Source: Salinispira pacifica (GTDB lineage Bacteria > Spirochaetota > Spirochaetia > DSM-27196 > Salinispiraceae). Taken from it: a DNA stretch of 64,000 nucleotides. Shown piece after piece: positions 1 through 8,853 of the stretch. A program made the translations under genes and the position numbers. Within the stretch, counting starts at the first letter, position 1, and every line of letters begins with the position of its first letter. Location: contig NC_023035.1 in NCBI RefSeq assembly GCF_000507245.1, positions 1,403,501 through 1,467,500 on the forward strand, given 5' to 3'. The notes below the pieces were generated by a model. That model searched no databases and was not told the DNA's origin. It worked only from the letters and a program-made list of their open reading frames with translations.

Positions 1-1
1 G

Positions 2-349
2 CAGCTTCCCGAACATATCAATTCCCTTCCAATCTCCATGCTGAAATTTCATCAGCTCCAGCTCATCCGGCGAAGCCCCTGGGGAGAACTGGCGGCAGCA
101 GGGAAGAAGATATCGTCCCTTCCCCGGAATCCTATGACAGTGGATGAATATACTGATACACTCCTGGATGTGATTGAGAGAATACGTCCGGATATACAAA
201 TAGAACGGCTCTGTGCGGATGCACCCCGGCAGCTGGTGGTTCAGGAGCACGAATCCTGGGAGGGGATGAAGAACTACCGCTTCACCGCCCTTTTTGAATC
301 CGAGTTGGAACGGCGCAACAGCTGGCAGGGGAAAGCATATGAAGGGTGA
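2..349 (+). CDS. TIGR01212-type radical SAM protein (YhcC-like), C-terminal end
   Basis: Only the last 115 codons are present; the reading frame is open from base 2 and the start lies outside the window. The segment carries the family's C-terminal signatures: a SLKFHQLQ-like stretch (here SMLKFHQLQLIR), a DEYTDTLLDVIERIRPDI helix, and a closing MKNYRFTALFE..L..R..WQGK block. The radical SAM CxxxCxxC cluster would be upstream and is not visible. Members of this family (E. coli YhcC) are SPASM-less radical SAM enzymes of uncertain substrate. The stop overlaps the next gene by 11 bases, so the two are probably co-transcribed. Confidence 0.8.
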   Translation, partial: QLPEHINSLPISMLKFHQLQLIRRSPWGELAAAGKKISSLPRNPMTVDEYTDTLLDVIERIRPDIQIERLCADAPRQLVVQEHESWEGMKNYRFTALFESELERRNSWQGKAYEG

Positions 350-1781
350 CCAGTCTCCAGCCGGAGGTTCGCCCCAGGGGTCCGGGAGCGGCGGATCTCT
401 GCCTCATGGACTCCCTCAGGGCCTCATTAAAGGTGAAGCGGAGCGTACCCGCCGCCTGAAATACATTGCCATGTTTGCGGCATTCAGCATGTTTGCCGCC
501 ACTCTGGAATACCTCTTTCCCCGGCCGGTCCCGTTTTTCCGCCTTGGGCTTGCAAATCTGCCCATTCTTCTGGCTTTTCCCCTGCTGGATCTGCCGGGAC
601 TTCTCATGCTCACTCTTTTAAAGGTTTTGGGGCAGGGGCTGGTGAACGGCACCCTGGCAAGTTATGTATTTCTGCTCAGTCTCACCGGAAGTTTTGCTTC
701 GTTCTTTCTGATGTACGGTCTGTATCGCCTCCTCCCCGGCAGATTGAGCTACCTGGGGCTGAGTCTTGCAGGTGCACTGGCCAGCAATACGGTTCAAAGC
801 CTGTTCTCGGTTCTGGTGATATTCGGTCAGCAGGCCTGGGTGATTCTGCCCCTGTTTTACGGTCTGGGCTTCGCTGCGGGTGTGGTGATCGGGGCCCTTG
901 CGGAAGTGGTTTCCCGGCGGTCCCGCTGGTTCTACCTTCAATACGTTCGCCTGGGGGCGGATCAGAATGAGTTGGCCGGACGGTCTGTCCATTCTTCTCC
1001 CTCAATCCCGGCGGACTCGCCGGAGGAGGAAGAGGGGAAGATTCCGGACCTTTCAGAGTATGACGAACGTCAATCCTCTGAAACTCCCCGCCGGCGGAGA
1101 CGACGCGCCCCTCTGCAGCGGCTGTTAAGCACCAATGCCGCATTCATTGCAGGATTAAGCGTACTCCCCATCTATCTTCTCACCACCGATCCCGCAGCCC
1201 GCTTCATTCAGGTGCTGATCCTCGGGATTCTCACCCGTATGGCGGGGAAGAGGCTGTTGTACACCTACTTCATTTTTCTTCTGGCCTCGGTGACTTTTTT
1301 CCACGCTCTGGTTCCTCAGGGACGGGTGCTCACATACATCGGCGGATTTGCCGTTACCCGGGGGGCTCTGCTTTCGGGGTTGGGGAGGGGACTGACCATT
1401 ATCGGCTTTGTGTTTATCTCACTGTTTTCCATCCGGCGGGATCTGAAAATACCCGGCACCCTGGGCAAACTGATTTCCGCCACGCTGAGGTTTTTCGAGC
1501 ATATTTATGAGTTTCGGAAAAAGGCCCGGATCGGCGGCCTGGTGGCCCGGCTGGACAGAGTTCTGTTCGAACTCTCCGCTCTCCCGTTTCAGGAAGATGG
1601 AGAAGCCGCAGAGGCCAGGCCGGGAAGGCAGGCCGAAGACAGTCCTGCATCAGAATCCCCCGCTGCTTCCGGTCCATCCGCTTCCTCCGGTCCATCTCCC
1701 TGGATCCAGGCAGCTATCATTGTGATGATCGATCTGCTCATCGCCCTGCCTCTGGTATTTTCAGATTTCCTTCTTTTCTGA
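339..1781 (+). CDS. Gx transporter / heptaprenyl-diphosphate-synthase component I-like membrane protein with an extra C-terminal membrane domain
   Basis: 480 residues from ATG 339, which has a GGGGAAAG ribosome site; an earlier ATG at 294 has none. Residues about 35-205 form a five- to six-helix membrane domain containing the FFRLGLANLPIL signature of the Gx/Hpre_diP_synt_I family, relatives of ECF-transporter S components. A charged linker (about 210-275, rich in E and R) follows. A second membrane half (about 280-440) has helices ending in an SIRRDLKIPGTL amphipathic segment that looks like an ECF T component (CbiQ/EcfT). The C-terminal tail has a Ser/Pro-rich spacer and one last helix. An S+T fusion would need separate ATPases, and none is encoded nearby. 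The family call for the first half is firm; the T-like call is inference. Confidence 0.72.
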   Translation: MKGDQSPAGGSPQGSGSGGSLPHGLPQGLIKGEAERTRRLKYIAMFAAFSMFAATLEYLFPRPVPFFRLGLANLPILLAFPLLDLPGLLMLTLLKVLGQGLVNGTLASYVFLLSLTGSFASFFLMYGLYRLLPGRLSYLGLSLAGALASNTVQSLFSVLVIFGQQAWVILPLFYGLGFAAGVVIGALAEVVSRRSRWFYLQYVRLGADQNELAGRSVHSSPSIPADSPEEEEGKIPDLSEYDERQSSETPRRRRRRAPLQRLLSTNAAFIAGLSVLPIYLLTTDPAARFIQVLILGILTRMAGKRLLYTYFIFLLASVTFFHALVPQGRVLTYIGGFAVTRGALLSGLGRGLTIIGFVFISLFSIRRDLKIPGTLGKLISATLRFFEHIYEFRKKARIGGLVARLDRVLFELSALPFQEDGEAAEARPGRQAEDSPASESPAASGPSASSGPSPWIQAAIIVMIDLLIALPLVFSDFLLF

Positions 1782-1792
1782 TCCTCTCCCGG

Positions 1793-1801
1793 TGTTATAC
1801 T
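1793..1801 (+). promoter_or_regulatory. Extended -10 promoter candidate for kbl
   Basis: TGTTATACT gives a TG-n-TATACT extended -10 box. There is no convincing -35 box 17 bases upstream. Transcription would begin about 1808, just before the AAGGAG ribosome site at 1811-1816. Confidence 0.4.
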
Positions 1802-1821
1802 GATACATACAAGGAGTGAAC

Positions 1822-3009
1822 ATGAGCACATTTCGTGAAGACTTACGCAATCAGCTGGATGAAATTGAATCCTCCGGCCTATGGAAACATGAATTTACCA
1901 TTACCAGCCCCCAGAATCCCCGCTTTACCCTGCAGGAGGAAGAGGGCGAATATCTGAATTTCTGTGCAAATAATTATCTTGGTTTAAGCGATCATTCCGA
2001 CATTATTCAGGCCGCCGGCGAGAGTCTTGCCCGGAGGGGTTTCGGCATGAGTTCTGTTCGTTTTATCTGCGGAACTCAGGATCAGCACCGTGAGCTGGAA
2101 AAGGAGATATCCCGTATGCTGGGCTGCGACGATACAATTCTGTATTCATCCTGCTTTGATGCCAACGGAGGATTGTTCGAAACGGTAATGGGAAAAGAAG
2201 ATGCCATCATTTCCGACGAGCTGAACCATGCAAGCATCATCGACGGCATACGCCTTTCCAAAGCAGCCCGCTACCGCTATAAAAACCGTGACACCAAAGA
2301 CCTGGAATCAAAGCTTCAGGAGGCCAGGGATGGGGGAGCCCGGCATATCCTCATTGCAACCGACGGCGTCTTCAGCATGGACGGAACCTACGCCCCTCTG
2401 GAGGAAATTTGCCGGGTAGCCGATCGCTTTGACGCCATGGTGATGGTTGATGACAGCCATGCCGTAGGATTTGTGGGAGACAGCGGTGCAGGTACGCCGG
2501 AAATGTTCGGTGTTCAGGACAGGGTGGATATTGTCACCGGTACTCTGGGGAAGGCTCTTGGCGGAGCCAGCGGGGGGTACACCTCCGGCAGGAAGGAAAT
2601 TATCGACCTGCTGCGTCAGAGAAGCCGTCCCTATCTGTTCTCCAACTCCCTTGCCCCTCCCATAGTGGCCGCATCCCTGAAAGCCCTTGAGCTGAGAAAA
2701 CGCCATCCGGAACTGCGCAAAGCAGTGTGGGAGAACACGGCATATTTCCGCGACGGGCTGAAAAAAATGGGATTTGATGTGCCGGAGGCTGAGCATCCCA
2801 TTATTCCCATCATGCTATATGATGAAAAACTGGCTGTTGAGACCGCCGGGAAGCTGTTTGAGCAGAAAATCTATGCCGTGGCCTTCTCGTATCCTGTGGT
2901 TCCCAGGGGAAAGGCACGGGTGAGGGTGCAGATTTCCGCCGCCCACAGCCGTGAGGATCTTGACCGGGCTCTTGCTGCTTTCGCTTCTTCCCGCCGGGAA
3001 TCAGGATGA
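1822..3009 (+). CDS. kbl: 2-amino-3-ketobutyrate CoA ligase (glycine C-acetyltransferase)
   Basis: 395 residues, the usual length. This is a PLP enzyme of the alpha-oxoamine synthase family that cleaves 2-amino-3-oxobutyrate with CoA to glycine and acetyl-CoA in threonine breakdown. The PLP lysine is K244 in GTLGKALGG, the same position as in E. coli. VDDSHAVGF carries the cofactor Asp and His, and the [13 protein letters not shown] segment is typical of Kbl rather than BioF or HemA. ATG 1822 follows AAGGAG; a GTG at 1816 overlaps that site and was rejected. Threonine dehydrogenase (Tdh), the usual partner, is not adjacent. Could be another oxoamine synthase, but similarity to Kbl is strong along the whole length. 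Confidence 0.93.
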   Translation: MSTFREDLRNQLDEIESSGLWKHEFTITSPQNPRFTLQEEEGEYLNFCANNYLGLSDHSDIIQAAGESLARRGFGMSSVRFICGTQDQHRELEKEISRMLGCDDTILYSSCFDANGGLFETVMGKEDAIISDELNHASIIDGIRLSKAARYRYKNRDTKDLESKLQEARDGGARHILIATDGVFSMDGTYAPLEEICRVADRFDAMVMVDDSHAVGFVGDSGAGTPEMFGVQDRVDIVTGTLGKALGGASGGYTSGRKEIIDLLRQRSRPYLFSNSLAPPIVAASLKALELRKRHPELRKAVWENTAYFRDGLKKMGFDVPEAEHPIIPIMLYDEKLAVETAGKLFEQKIYAVAFSYPVVPRGKARVRVQISAAHSREDLDRALAAFASSRRESG

Positions 3010-3087
3010 TGTGCTTGTTGGTGTATATGGAGTTTATAAATAAATAAACGAAAATAGCACTGTATAATTCTTGTTAATACAGAAAGC

Positions 3088-3116
3088 TTGACAAAGCGGG
3101 TTGAATCTCCTAATTT
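3088..3116 (+). promoter_or_regulatory. Promoter for rny
   Basis: TTGACA (3088-3093), a 17-base spacer, then TAATTT (3111-3116). Transcription would start near 3123, about 24 bases before ATG 3147, leaving room for the GGAGGGA ribosome site. The sequence before it (3010-3087) is AT-rich and holds nothing else I can name. Confidence 0.65.
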
Positions 3117-3146
3117 GAATTAGACAACCCTAGAGTGGAGGGAAGT

Positions 3147-4676
3147 ATGAACATCGTACTTTATATAACCCTTCCTCTTGCGGGATTGATTCTAGGTTGG
3201 ACAATACGATGGCTTTATGCCAGATTTCAGCTTACTTCTTCAGAACAGAAGAGTGAGCGGTTAAAACGAGATGCTGTAAAGGAAGCCGATGCCCTGAAAA
3301 GGGAATTGGTATTAGAAACAAAAGATGAACTTCTACGGGAAAGAAATACACAGGAACGTGAGTTTCGAGAACGAAGACAAGAACTCAATAAATTCGAGAA
3401 ACGACTTCTCCAGAAGGAAGAAAACCTAGACGAAAAACTGGCCTATGTCGAACAACAGCATTCGACATTCGCTGACCGCGAGAGGAAAATACAGGACCGC
3501 GAGCAAGAGCTCGGCAGGCAGGAAGATAATTGGCGCAATGAACTAGAGCGCGTTTCCAGTCTCACACGTGATGAGGCGAAGAAAATGATTATCTCATCAC
3601 TGGAGGATGAAGCCCGGCACGACGCCCAGGCTCTCATCCATAAGATCGAACAGGAAGGTCAGATCACAGCTGAGCGTAAGGGACGGGAGATACTCATCTC
3701 CACAATCCAGCGCATGGCCAGTGAGGTGAATGCGGAAGTAACCGTCGCATCAGTGAATCTTCCCAACGATGAAATGAAGGGCCGCATTATCGGCAGGGAA
3801 GGGCGAAACATCAGAACCCTGGAAACCCTGACCGGAGTGGATATCATTATCGATGATACTCCCGAAGCGGTGGTTGTTTCATGTTTCGATCCTGTGCGGA
3901 AAGAGATCGCCCGGCGGAGCCTTGAACGGCTCATCAGCGACGGACGAATCCATCCCACCAGGATTGAAGAAGTGGTTCAGAAGGTAACCCAGGAGATCAG
4001 TCAGTACATCTTTGAAGAAGGTGAAAAGGTTCTGTTTGATCTGGGCATCCATCATATGAAACCCGAAGGTATCCGGGGAATCGGGCGGCTGGTGTTCAGA
4101 ACCAGTTACGGACAGAATGTGCTGGCCCATTCCAAGGAAGTGGCCGTGTTTGCAGGCATGATCGCCGCTGAAGTGGGTGCGGATACTGAAATTGCACGGA
4201 GAGCAGGTTTGCTCCACGACGTGGGCAAAGGAATCGAGTCTGACGGTGATTCCAACCATGTTGAACTGGGTGTTGAGCTTGCCAAGCGCACCGGTGAGGA
4301 TGAGCGGGTCATTAACGCCATCGCATCCCACCACGGAGATGTACCTCACAGCTGCGTAGAGTCGGTGATTGTACAGATTGCGGATGCGCTGAGCGCTTCC
4401 CGCCCCGGTGCACGCCGGGAGACGCTGGATAACTATATTAAGCGTCTTGAGAATCTTGAAAAGATTGCCGAGGATTTTGACGGCGTGGATAAGGCATATG
4501 CCATCCAGGCCGGCCGGGAATTGCGGATCATGGTTGACCATGAAAAGGTCAGCGATAATGAGGCCCGGGAAATTGCCCGTGAAATTGCCAAACGGATTGA
4601 AGCTGAACTTCGCTATCCGGGGCGGATCAAGGTAACAATGATTCGTGAAACCCGAATTGTGGAGTACGCACGCTGA
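3147..4676 (+). CDS. rny: Ribonuclease Y
   Basis: 509 residues. This is a membrane-anchored endoribonuclease that starts mRNA decay. There is an N-terminal membrane helix (about 2-20), a long charged coiled coil (about 30-190), a KH RNA-binding domain with GRIIGREGRNIRTLE (about 215-280), and an HD domain with HSKEVAVFAG and the metal pair H357-D358 in LLHDVGK. A RIKVTMIRE-type C-terminus completes the family pattern. ATG 3147 has a GGAGGGA site; the upstream GTG at 3135 overlaps that site. The gene is monocistronic, from the TTGACA promoter to the hairpin terminator at 4712. In Firmicutes ymdB usually follows rny directly; here ymdB lies 5.2 kb further on. Confidence 0.97.
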   Translation: MNIVLYITLPLAGLILGWTIRWLYARFQLTSSEQKSERLKRDAVKEADALKRELVLETKDELLRERNTQEREFRERRQELNKFEKRLLQKEENLDEKLAYVEQQHSTFADRERKIQDREQELGRQEDNWRNELERVSSLTRDEAKKMIISSLEDEARHDAQALIHKIEQEGQITAERKGREILISTIQRMASEVNAEVTVASVNLPNDEMKGRIIGREGRNIRTLETLTGVDIIIDDTPEAVVVSCFDPVRKEIARRSLERLISDGRIHPTRIEEVVQKVTQEISQYIFEEGEKVLFDLGIHHMKPEGIRGIGRLVFRTSYGQNVLAHSKEVAVFAGMIAAEVGADTEIARRAGLLHDVGKGIESDGDSNHVELGVELAKRTGEDERVINAIASHHGDVPHSCVESVIVQIADALSASRPGARRETLDNYIKRLENLEKIAEDFDGVDKAYAIQAGRELRIMVDHEKVSDNEAREIAREIAKRIEAELRYPGRIKVTMIRETRIVEYAR

Positions 4677-4711
4677 TGCCGCTCACAGAAAATTTGTAAA
4701 TACTGAAGTAC

Positions 4712-4742
4712 GGCTGCACGGAAACCTCCGTGCAGCCTTTTT
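4712..4742 (+). terminator. Rho-independent terminator of rny
   Basis: Perfect 11-bp stem (4712-4722 with 4727-4737), four-base loop AACC, then five T. It lies 35 bases past the rny stop. The group II intron begins at or soon after the T run. Confidence 0.92.
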
Positions 4743-5508
4743 GTATGCCCAGCGAAGCGCAGGCATACCCGACCGGTTGGAAGATACCGGTGTCGCCTCG
4801 TTCAGGAGGAAGACAATCCGAATTGCAAGGGCGCAGCTGGCAACGGTTGGGTCTGAAGGAAGCAATAGGAAGTGAACAGCACATAGCGAAAGCGAACCTG
4901 ATACGGCACAACAGGGGTGGTAAGCGTGCAAAATAGCGCGAAGCCCGAAACCTGAACAGACCTGTAGTGTGTTTGAGGATGGCGTTGTTTACAGGGACTG
5001 CGCACAGTATCTGGGTAAACCTGTTGAAATCCCAGCAAAGGGTAGGGAACGACAAGCAGAAATGCAAGTCAGATCGAAGTTTCAGCAGGTGGCAGATGAG
5101 TCCGTAGTAGTGAGTAAGTTCCGGCCAGTGAAAGCCAGTAATGGTGTGGAGGAGAAAACCGGAATGACCTCGTCCCCGGTGACGAGGACTGCATTCAGGC
5201 CAAAAGCCGGATGCGGATGCGAAGGGACGAAGTTTTTAGTAAATCTTGTTTCGATGAAAAGGCTGGTCGGCAGCTACGCTGCCTGCTCGCCTATGCAACC
5301 GAAGGAGCGTGAAGCCTAAACAGAAAGTTGCTGGAAAGTGAGCAGAGTATGTGGCCACGGCCGACTGGGGAACCAGGAAGCTGAGCCAGAATACCGTTGA
5401 CCTGAGTATCTTTTTGACCAGCTGAATATTGCCGGAAAATGGCTAAGAGACAGCTGCAGAGGAGAGAATGAGCAGGAGTTTCACCGCCGAGGTTTCAAAC
5501 GAAAGAAG

Positions 5509-6798
5509 ATGCAGACACAAGGAAATCGTAAAATCTGGTACAGCCTCTACGGCAGGATGCTCGAGAGACCACGGCTGGAGGCCGCTTTCAGGAAGGTGAA
5601 GGCAGCGAACGGAGCCCCCGGAGTAGACGGAGTGAGCGTCAAAGCCTTTGCCGACCGTCTGGCGGAGCAACTCGATGTACTTGTGAAGGAATTGAAGGAC
5701 AAGAGCTACCGACCGCTTCCAGTCTTGAGGGTGGAAATACCCAAAGACGGGGGAGGAGTAAGGAAACTCGGGATACCTTCGGTTCGCGACCGGGTAGTCC
5801 AGCAAGCCTTACTGGACATTCTAAACCCAATATTTGACCCGGACTTTCATCCGTCCAGTTACGGATACCGACCGGGCAGAAGCGCACATCAGGCAATTGA
5901 TAAGGCATCTACGTTCATGCGCAGGTATGAATTGGAATGGGTAGTGGATATGGACTTGTCGAAGTGTTTTGACACACTGAAGCATGACTTTTTACTGACT
6001 CAAGTACGAAAACGAGTTGCCGATGGAAGCATCTTGAATCTCATACGCCTCTTTCTTGAAAGTGGTGTGATGACGGATGCTGGTGAAGAGAACACTGAAG
6101 AAGGGAGTCCCCAGGGCGGGGTGATTAGTCCGCTTCTCGCGAACATCTACCTCGACTTCTTTGACCAGTGGAGCATGGCACGAGGGTATCGCATAGTTCG
6201 CTATGCCGACGATATCCTCATCTTTGCTTCATCACAAAAAGGTGCGGAACGTCGGCTTGCAGCTGCAACGCATTTTCTGGAAGAAGAAATGGGACTGGCT
6301 GTGAATCGTGAGAAAACTCACATTACAAACCTGTATGAGGGGGTGCGCTACCTTGGAGTAGTAATCTCTCGTCACCACACCCGGATTCAGGAAAAGAAGG
6401 TGAAAGCCTTCAAGGACAAGGTCAGGAAACTGACCCGACGCAACAGCGGGAGACCGCTGGGATCGACAATTTACGAACTCAATCCAGTACTACGCGGGTT
6501 TGCTAACTATTTCAGGATAGCAAATTGTACGAAGGTATTCAGGGAGCTGATGAGCTGGGTACGCAGGCGATTGCGGGCTATTCAGTTGCGACTTTGGAAA
6601 CGCTCTTCCCGGCTGCACCGCCGATTGCGGCAGCTGGGATTTCAAGGCGAATTCAAACACATCAAGATGAGTTCGTGGAGATCGGCTAAAAGTCCGCTTG
6701 CAGCCATGGCGCTGCAAAACAAGCACTTTGAAGAGATGAATCTGTTTTCTCTCGACAAGGTACAGGTCGCAATTTCTGTCCGGCAGCTTGCTGGATAA
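5509..6798 (+). CDS. ltrA: Group II intron reverse transcriptase/maturase
   Basis: 429 residues. Reverse transcriptase blocks run from GAPGVDG (about 23) through VLRVEIPKDGG, GIPSVRDRVVQQAL, SSYGYRPGRSAH and SPQGGVISPLLANIYLD to the catalytic YADD (about residues 230-233). The maturase X domain follows (KLTRRNSG, LRGFANYF, WVRRRLRAIQLRLWKR). There is no HNH endonuclease domain after X, so mobility would rely on existing nicks or replication forks, as known for endonuclease-less classes. The frame is intact and no key residue is missing, so the element may be active. It lies in intron domain IV. The start ATG 5509 has a GAAAGAAG site. Confidence 0.95.
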   Translation: MQTQGNRKIWYSLYGRMLERPRLEAAFRKVKAANGAPGVDGVSVKAFADRLAEQLDVLVKELKDKSYRPLPVLRVEIPKDGGGVRKLGIPSVRDRVVQQALLDILNPIFDPDFHPSSYGYRPGRSAHQAIDKASTFMRRYELEWVVDMDLSKCFDTLKHDFLLTQVRKRVADGSILNLIRLFLESGVMTDAGEENTEEGSPQGGVISPLLANIYLDFFDQWSMARGYRIVRYADDILIFASSQKGAERRLAAATHFLEEEMGLAVNREKTHITNLYEGVRYLGVVISRHHTRIQEKKVKAFKDKVRKLTRRNSGRPLGSTIYELNPVLRGFANYFRIANCTKVFRELMSWVRRRLRAIQLRLWKRSSRLHRRLRQLGFQGEFKHIKMSSWRSAKSPLAAMALQNKHFEEMNLFSLDKVQVAISVRQLAG

Positions 6799-6808
6799 CT
6801 GAAGACAG

Positions 6809-6890
6809 GAGCCGTATACGAGGTCCGTACGTACGGTTCTGTGAGAGGGACAATAAAGGAGGTCATTCCTCCTTTATTGCCCTACTCGAT
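6809..6890 (+). ncRNA. Group II intron domains V and VI
   Basis: Domain V is 6809-6839: GAGCCGTA pairs with TACGGTTC, with an upper TACG/CGTA helix and the two-base CG bulge expected of domain V. At 31 bases it is slightly shorter than the usual 34 because the upper helix is short. Domain VI is the following long hairpin (AGGGACAATAAAGGAGG against CCTCCTTTATTGCCCT) with a bulged branch-point A at 6884 and the intron end at 6890. Confidence 0.88.
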
Positions 6891-6937
6891 TGTGTAAATT
6901 TCCGCACAGCCCGCCTTTTTTCCATTACCATAAAAGT

Positions 6938-8785
6938 ATGAACTCCCGACTTGCTACACGGTTTTGTATCGTACTGTTTCTTCTGCAGCTGCTGAATATC
7001 CGCATTTTTTCCCAGCCATTAATCAGCTATGTCATTCATGCATCGGAAGAGGCAGGGGTGTGGCAGCAGACGTTCAATTCGGTTTTTCTGGATACTCTCC
7101 GGGATATATGGCCCGGCGACGTGAATATGCAGCTCCATTACCTGGATACGGAAAACATCAGAAACCGTGCCGATATGCAGGTGATTTCTGAATATCTGAA
7201 ATGGGATCTGGGCATTGAAAAGCCCGATGTGATTATTGCGGCTCTTCCCGGTGTAATAGATTTTTTTATTGAAAGCGGTCTGTATAATACCATCGACATT
7301 CCCGTTATCTACACTCTTGCCACTCCCGTGCAGCTGACCACTCTCCAGCGCCTGGATGACGGCAGGGGAAAAACGTTCACTTTCCCTTCGGCATTTCGTT
7401 CCGCCACCCGTGCCACCCTGGAGCTGACCCGGCGCCTTCTCCCGGAGAGAGATAAAATCCTGTTCATTTCCGGCAGCCACAGCACAGATGTACGGTTTGC
7501 CGAACTGGTGGAATCCGTGCTGGATGTGCTGCCTGACGAGCGGGAAGTCCAGTGGCTTACAGGACTTCCCCTTCCGCAACTGAAGCAGCGCCTCCGGGAC
7601 GCCGATGACCGTGAACTGGCCATCATGATTTCCTATTCCCAGGATAACGGAGGCAGCAGTTATACCCTTGTACGCGAGCTGCCGGGCATTGTTGAGGAGA
7701 GTTCCATTCCCATATTCGGAATGTACGACAGTCTTGCAGATACCGGTTTAGTAGGCGGAGCCATGACCAGTTCCCGGGGCTACGGAAAGGGAGTGGCGGA
7801 ATTGGCAAGGGATGTGGTTTTCGGTGAAGCTCCCGGTGTGTCGGAAACCGAAATTGCGGTGACGAATATTATTGACCTTCAGGCGGCATCCACCCACGGA
7901 ATTCCGAAAATCCGAATACCCGGAGACAGCCGTCTCATAAACCGCCCCAACACTCTTTTTGCCAGATACGGCCTGTATGTTATTCTCGTGTTCACTGCTC
8001 TGGTTCTGGAAACCTTGCTGATCATCGGTTTGTTCTTTTTCATTCGTCAGCGGAATCTGGAGCGGAGATTGAAGGAGGCCGCCCTCCAGGAGTCCCTTGC
8101 CAACAAGGAATTGCTGATCCGGGAAACCCATCACCGAATTAAAAACAATTTTCAGGTCCTTTCATCACTCATCAGTCTTAAATTCCAGTATCATCAGGAT
8201 CCTGATGTGTATGAGAGCATTAACGATATTATCGCAAAAGTTCAGTCCATCAGCTCCGTTCATGAAATGGCTTCAGAGTATGAAACCCCGGAGGGCATAG
8301 AACTGAAACCCTATCTCCAGCCCCTGATAGCGGATCTTGCCCGGATGTACAACGGCAGTGAAAAAGGAATTTCCATGGATGTCCGTCTTTCGCCCATGCA
8401 GGTCCCCTTTGAGTACGCCAGCATTATCGGATTGGTAACCGTGGAGCTGATTACCAATTCTTTCAAGTATGCCTTTCCTGATACCATGCATTCCGACGGG
8501 GGTTCTCCGGCGCCGGAGACCGGGGGGGCGCCCCACCACATCACAGTTGTTCTTGAACCTTCTGACGGAGGGCTTTCCCTGCAAGTTGCCGACAACGGCA
8601 TTGGTGTGGACGATGGTTTTTCCATTGAAGAGCATGGGGGCACCGGACTTCAGCTTGTAAAATCCATGGTTGAACAGCTTGAGGGTACCCTTACTGTACA
8701 GAACGGCGCAGTACCCGGGGGGGCGGAAAACGTCAAATTCATTTTGTGTATTCCCGGCGATTTCAGCATGGAGCAGGACATCTGA
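6938..8785 (+). CDS. Membrane sensor histidine kinase, HisKA_2 type, with ABC-substrate-binding-like sensor domain
   Basis: 615 residues from ATG 6938. A signal or membrane helix (about 5-27) is followed by an extracytoplasmic region (about 28-345) resembling ABC substrate-binding proteins of the PF04392 type (VIIAALPGVIDFFIE, IPVIYTLATPV, IPIFGMYDSL). A second helix (about 348-371) leads to a short coiled coil and a HisKA_2 box, ETHHRIKNNFQVLSSL, with likely phospho-accepting H399. The ATP-binding part has ELITNSFKYAF (N box), ADNGIGV and GGTGLQLVKSM. No response regulator is adjacent, so it is an orphan. There is no clear Shine-Dalgarno before ATG 6938. It ends at the bidirectional terminator at 8792. 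Confidence 0.88.
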   Translation: MNSRLATRFCIVLFLLQLLNIRIFSQPLISYVIHASEEAGVWQQTFNSVFLDTLRDIWPGDVNMQLHYLDTENIRNRADMQVISEYLKWDLGIEKPDVIIAALPGVIDFFIESGLYNTIDIPVIYTLATPVQLTTLQRLDDGRGKTFTFPSAFRSATRATLELTRRLLPERDKILFISGSHSTDVRFAELVESVLDVLPDEREVQWLTGLPLPQLKQRLRDADDRELAIMISYSQDNGGSSYTLVRELPGIVEESSIPIFGMYDSLADTGLVGGAMTSSRGYGKGVAELARDVVFGEAPGVSETEIAVTNIIDLQAASTHGIPKIRIPGDSRLINRPNTLFARYGLYVILVFTALVLETLLIIGLFFFIRQRNLERRLKEAALQESLANKELLIRETHHRIKNNFQVLSSLISLKFQYHQDPDVYESINDIIAKVQSISSVHEMASEYETPEGIELKPYLQPLIADLARMYNGSEKGISMDVRLSPMQVPFEYASIIGLVTVELITNSFKYAFPDTMHSDGGSPAPETGGAPHHITVVLEPSDGGLSLQVADNGIGVDDGFSIEEHGGTGLQLVKSMVEQLEGTLTVQNGAVPGGAENVKFILCIPGDFSMEQDI

Positions 8786-8791
8786 GAGTAT

Positions 8792-8832
8792 AAAAAAACG
8801 GCCGCCCGGGATTAACCCGGCCGGCCGTTTTT
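8792..8832. terminator. Bidirectional terminator between convergent genes
   Basis: A run of seven A, a GC-rich stem (ACGGCC...GGCCGT with CCCGGG/CCCGG inside) around ATTAA, then a run of five T. It can end both the kinase mRNA (plus) and the lipoprotein mRNA (minus). Confidence 0.88.
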
Positions 8833-8853
8833 GTCACAGATTTGTCCGACTGC

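Larger units (their letters stand above)
4743..6890 (+). mobile_element. Group II intron with maturase (5' end approximate)
   Basis: About 2.1 kb: a structured RNA part (4743-5508) with no open frame of its own, a reverse transcriptase/maturase gene, then domains V and VI. The 3' end at 6890 (CTACTCGAT, bulged A at 6884) is well supported. The 5' end is not: no clean GTGYG is present, and candidates are GTATG at 4743 and GTGTCG at 4790. Supporting 4743, the 5' flank GCCTTTTT (4735-4742) can pair over 8 bp, with one G-U, with GAAAAGGC at 5256-5263, which could be EBS1. Insertion right after a terminator recalls class C introns. The intron sits outside genes, so it should not disrupt rny. Confidence 0.85.

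Noticed and set aside
4743-5508. Small protein genes in the intron's 5' part (several frames of 60-120 codons)
   Set aside because: The stretch is structured intron RNA; the frames lack ribosome sites and give no recognisable proteins.
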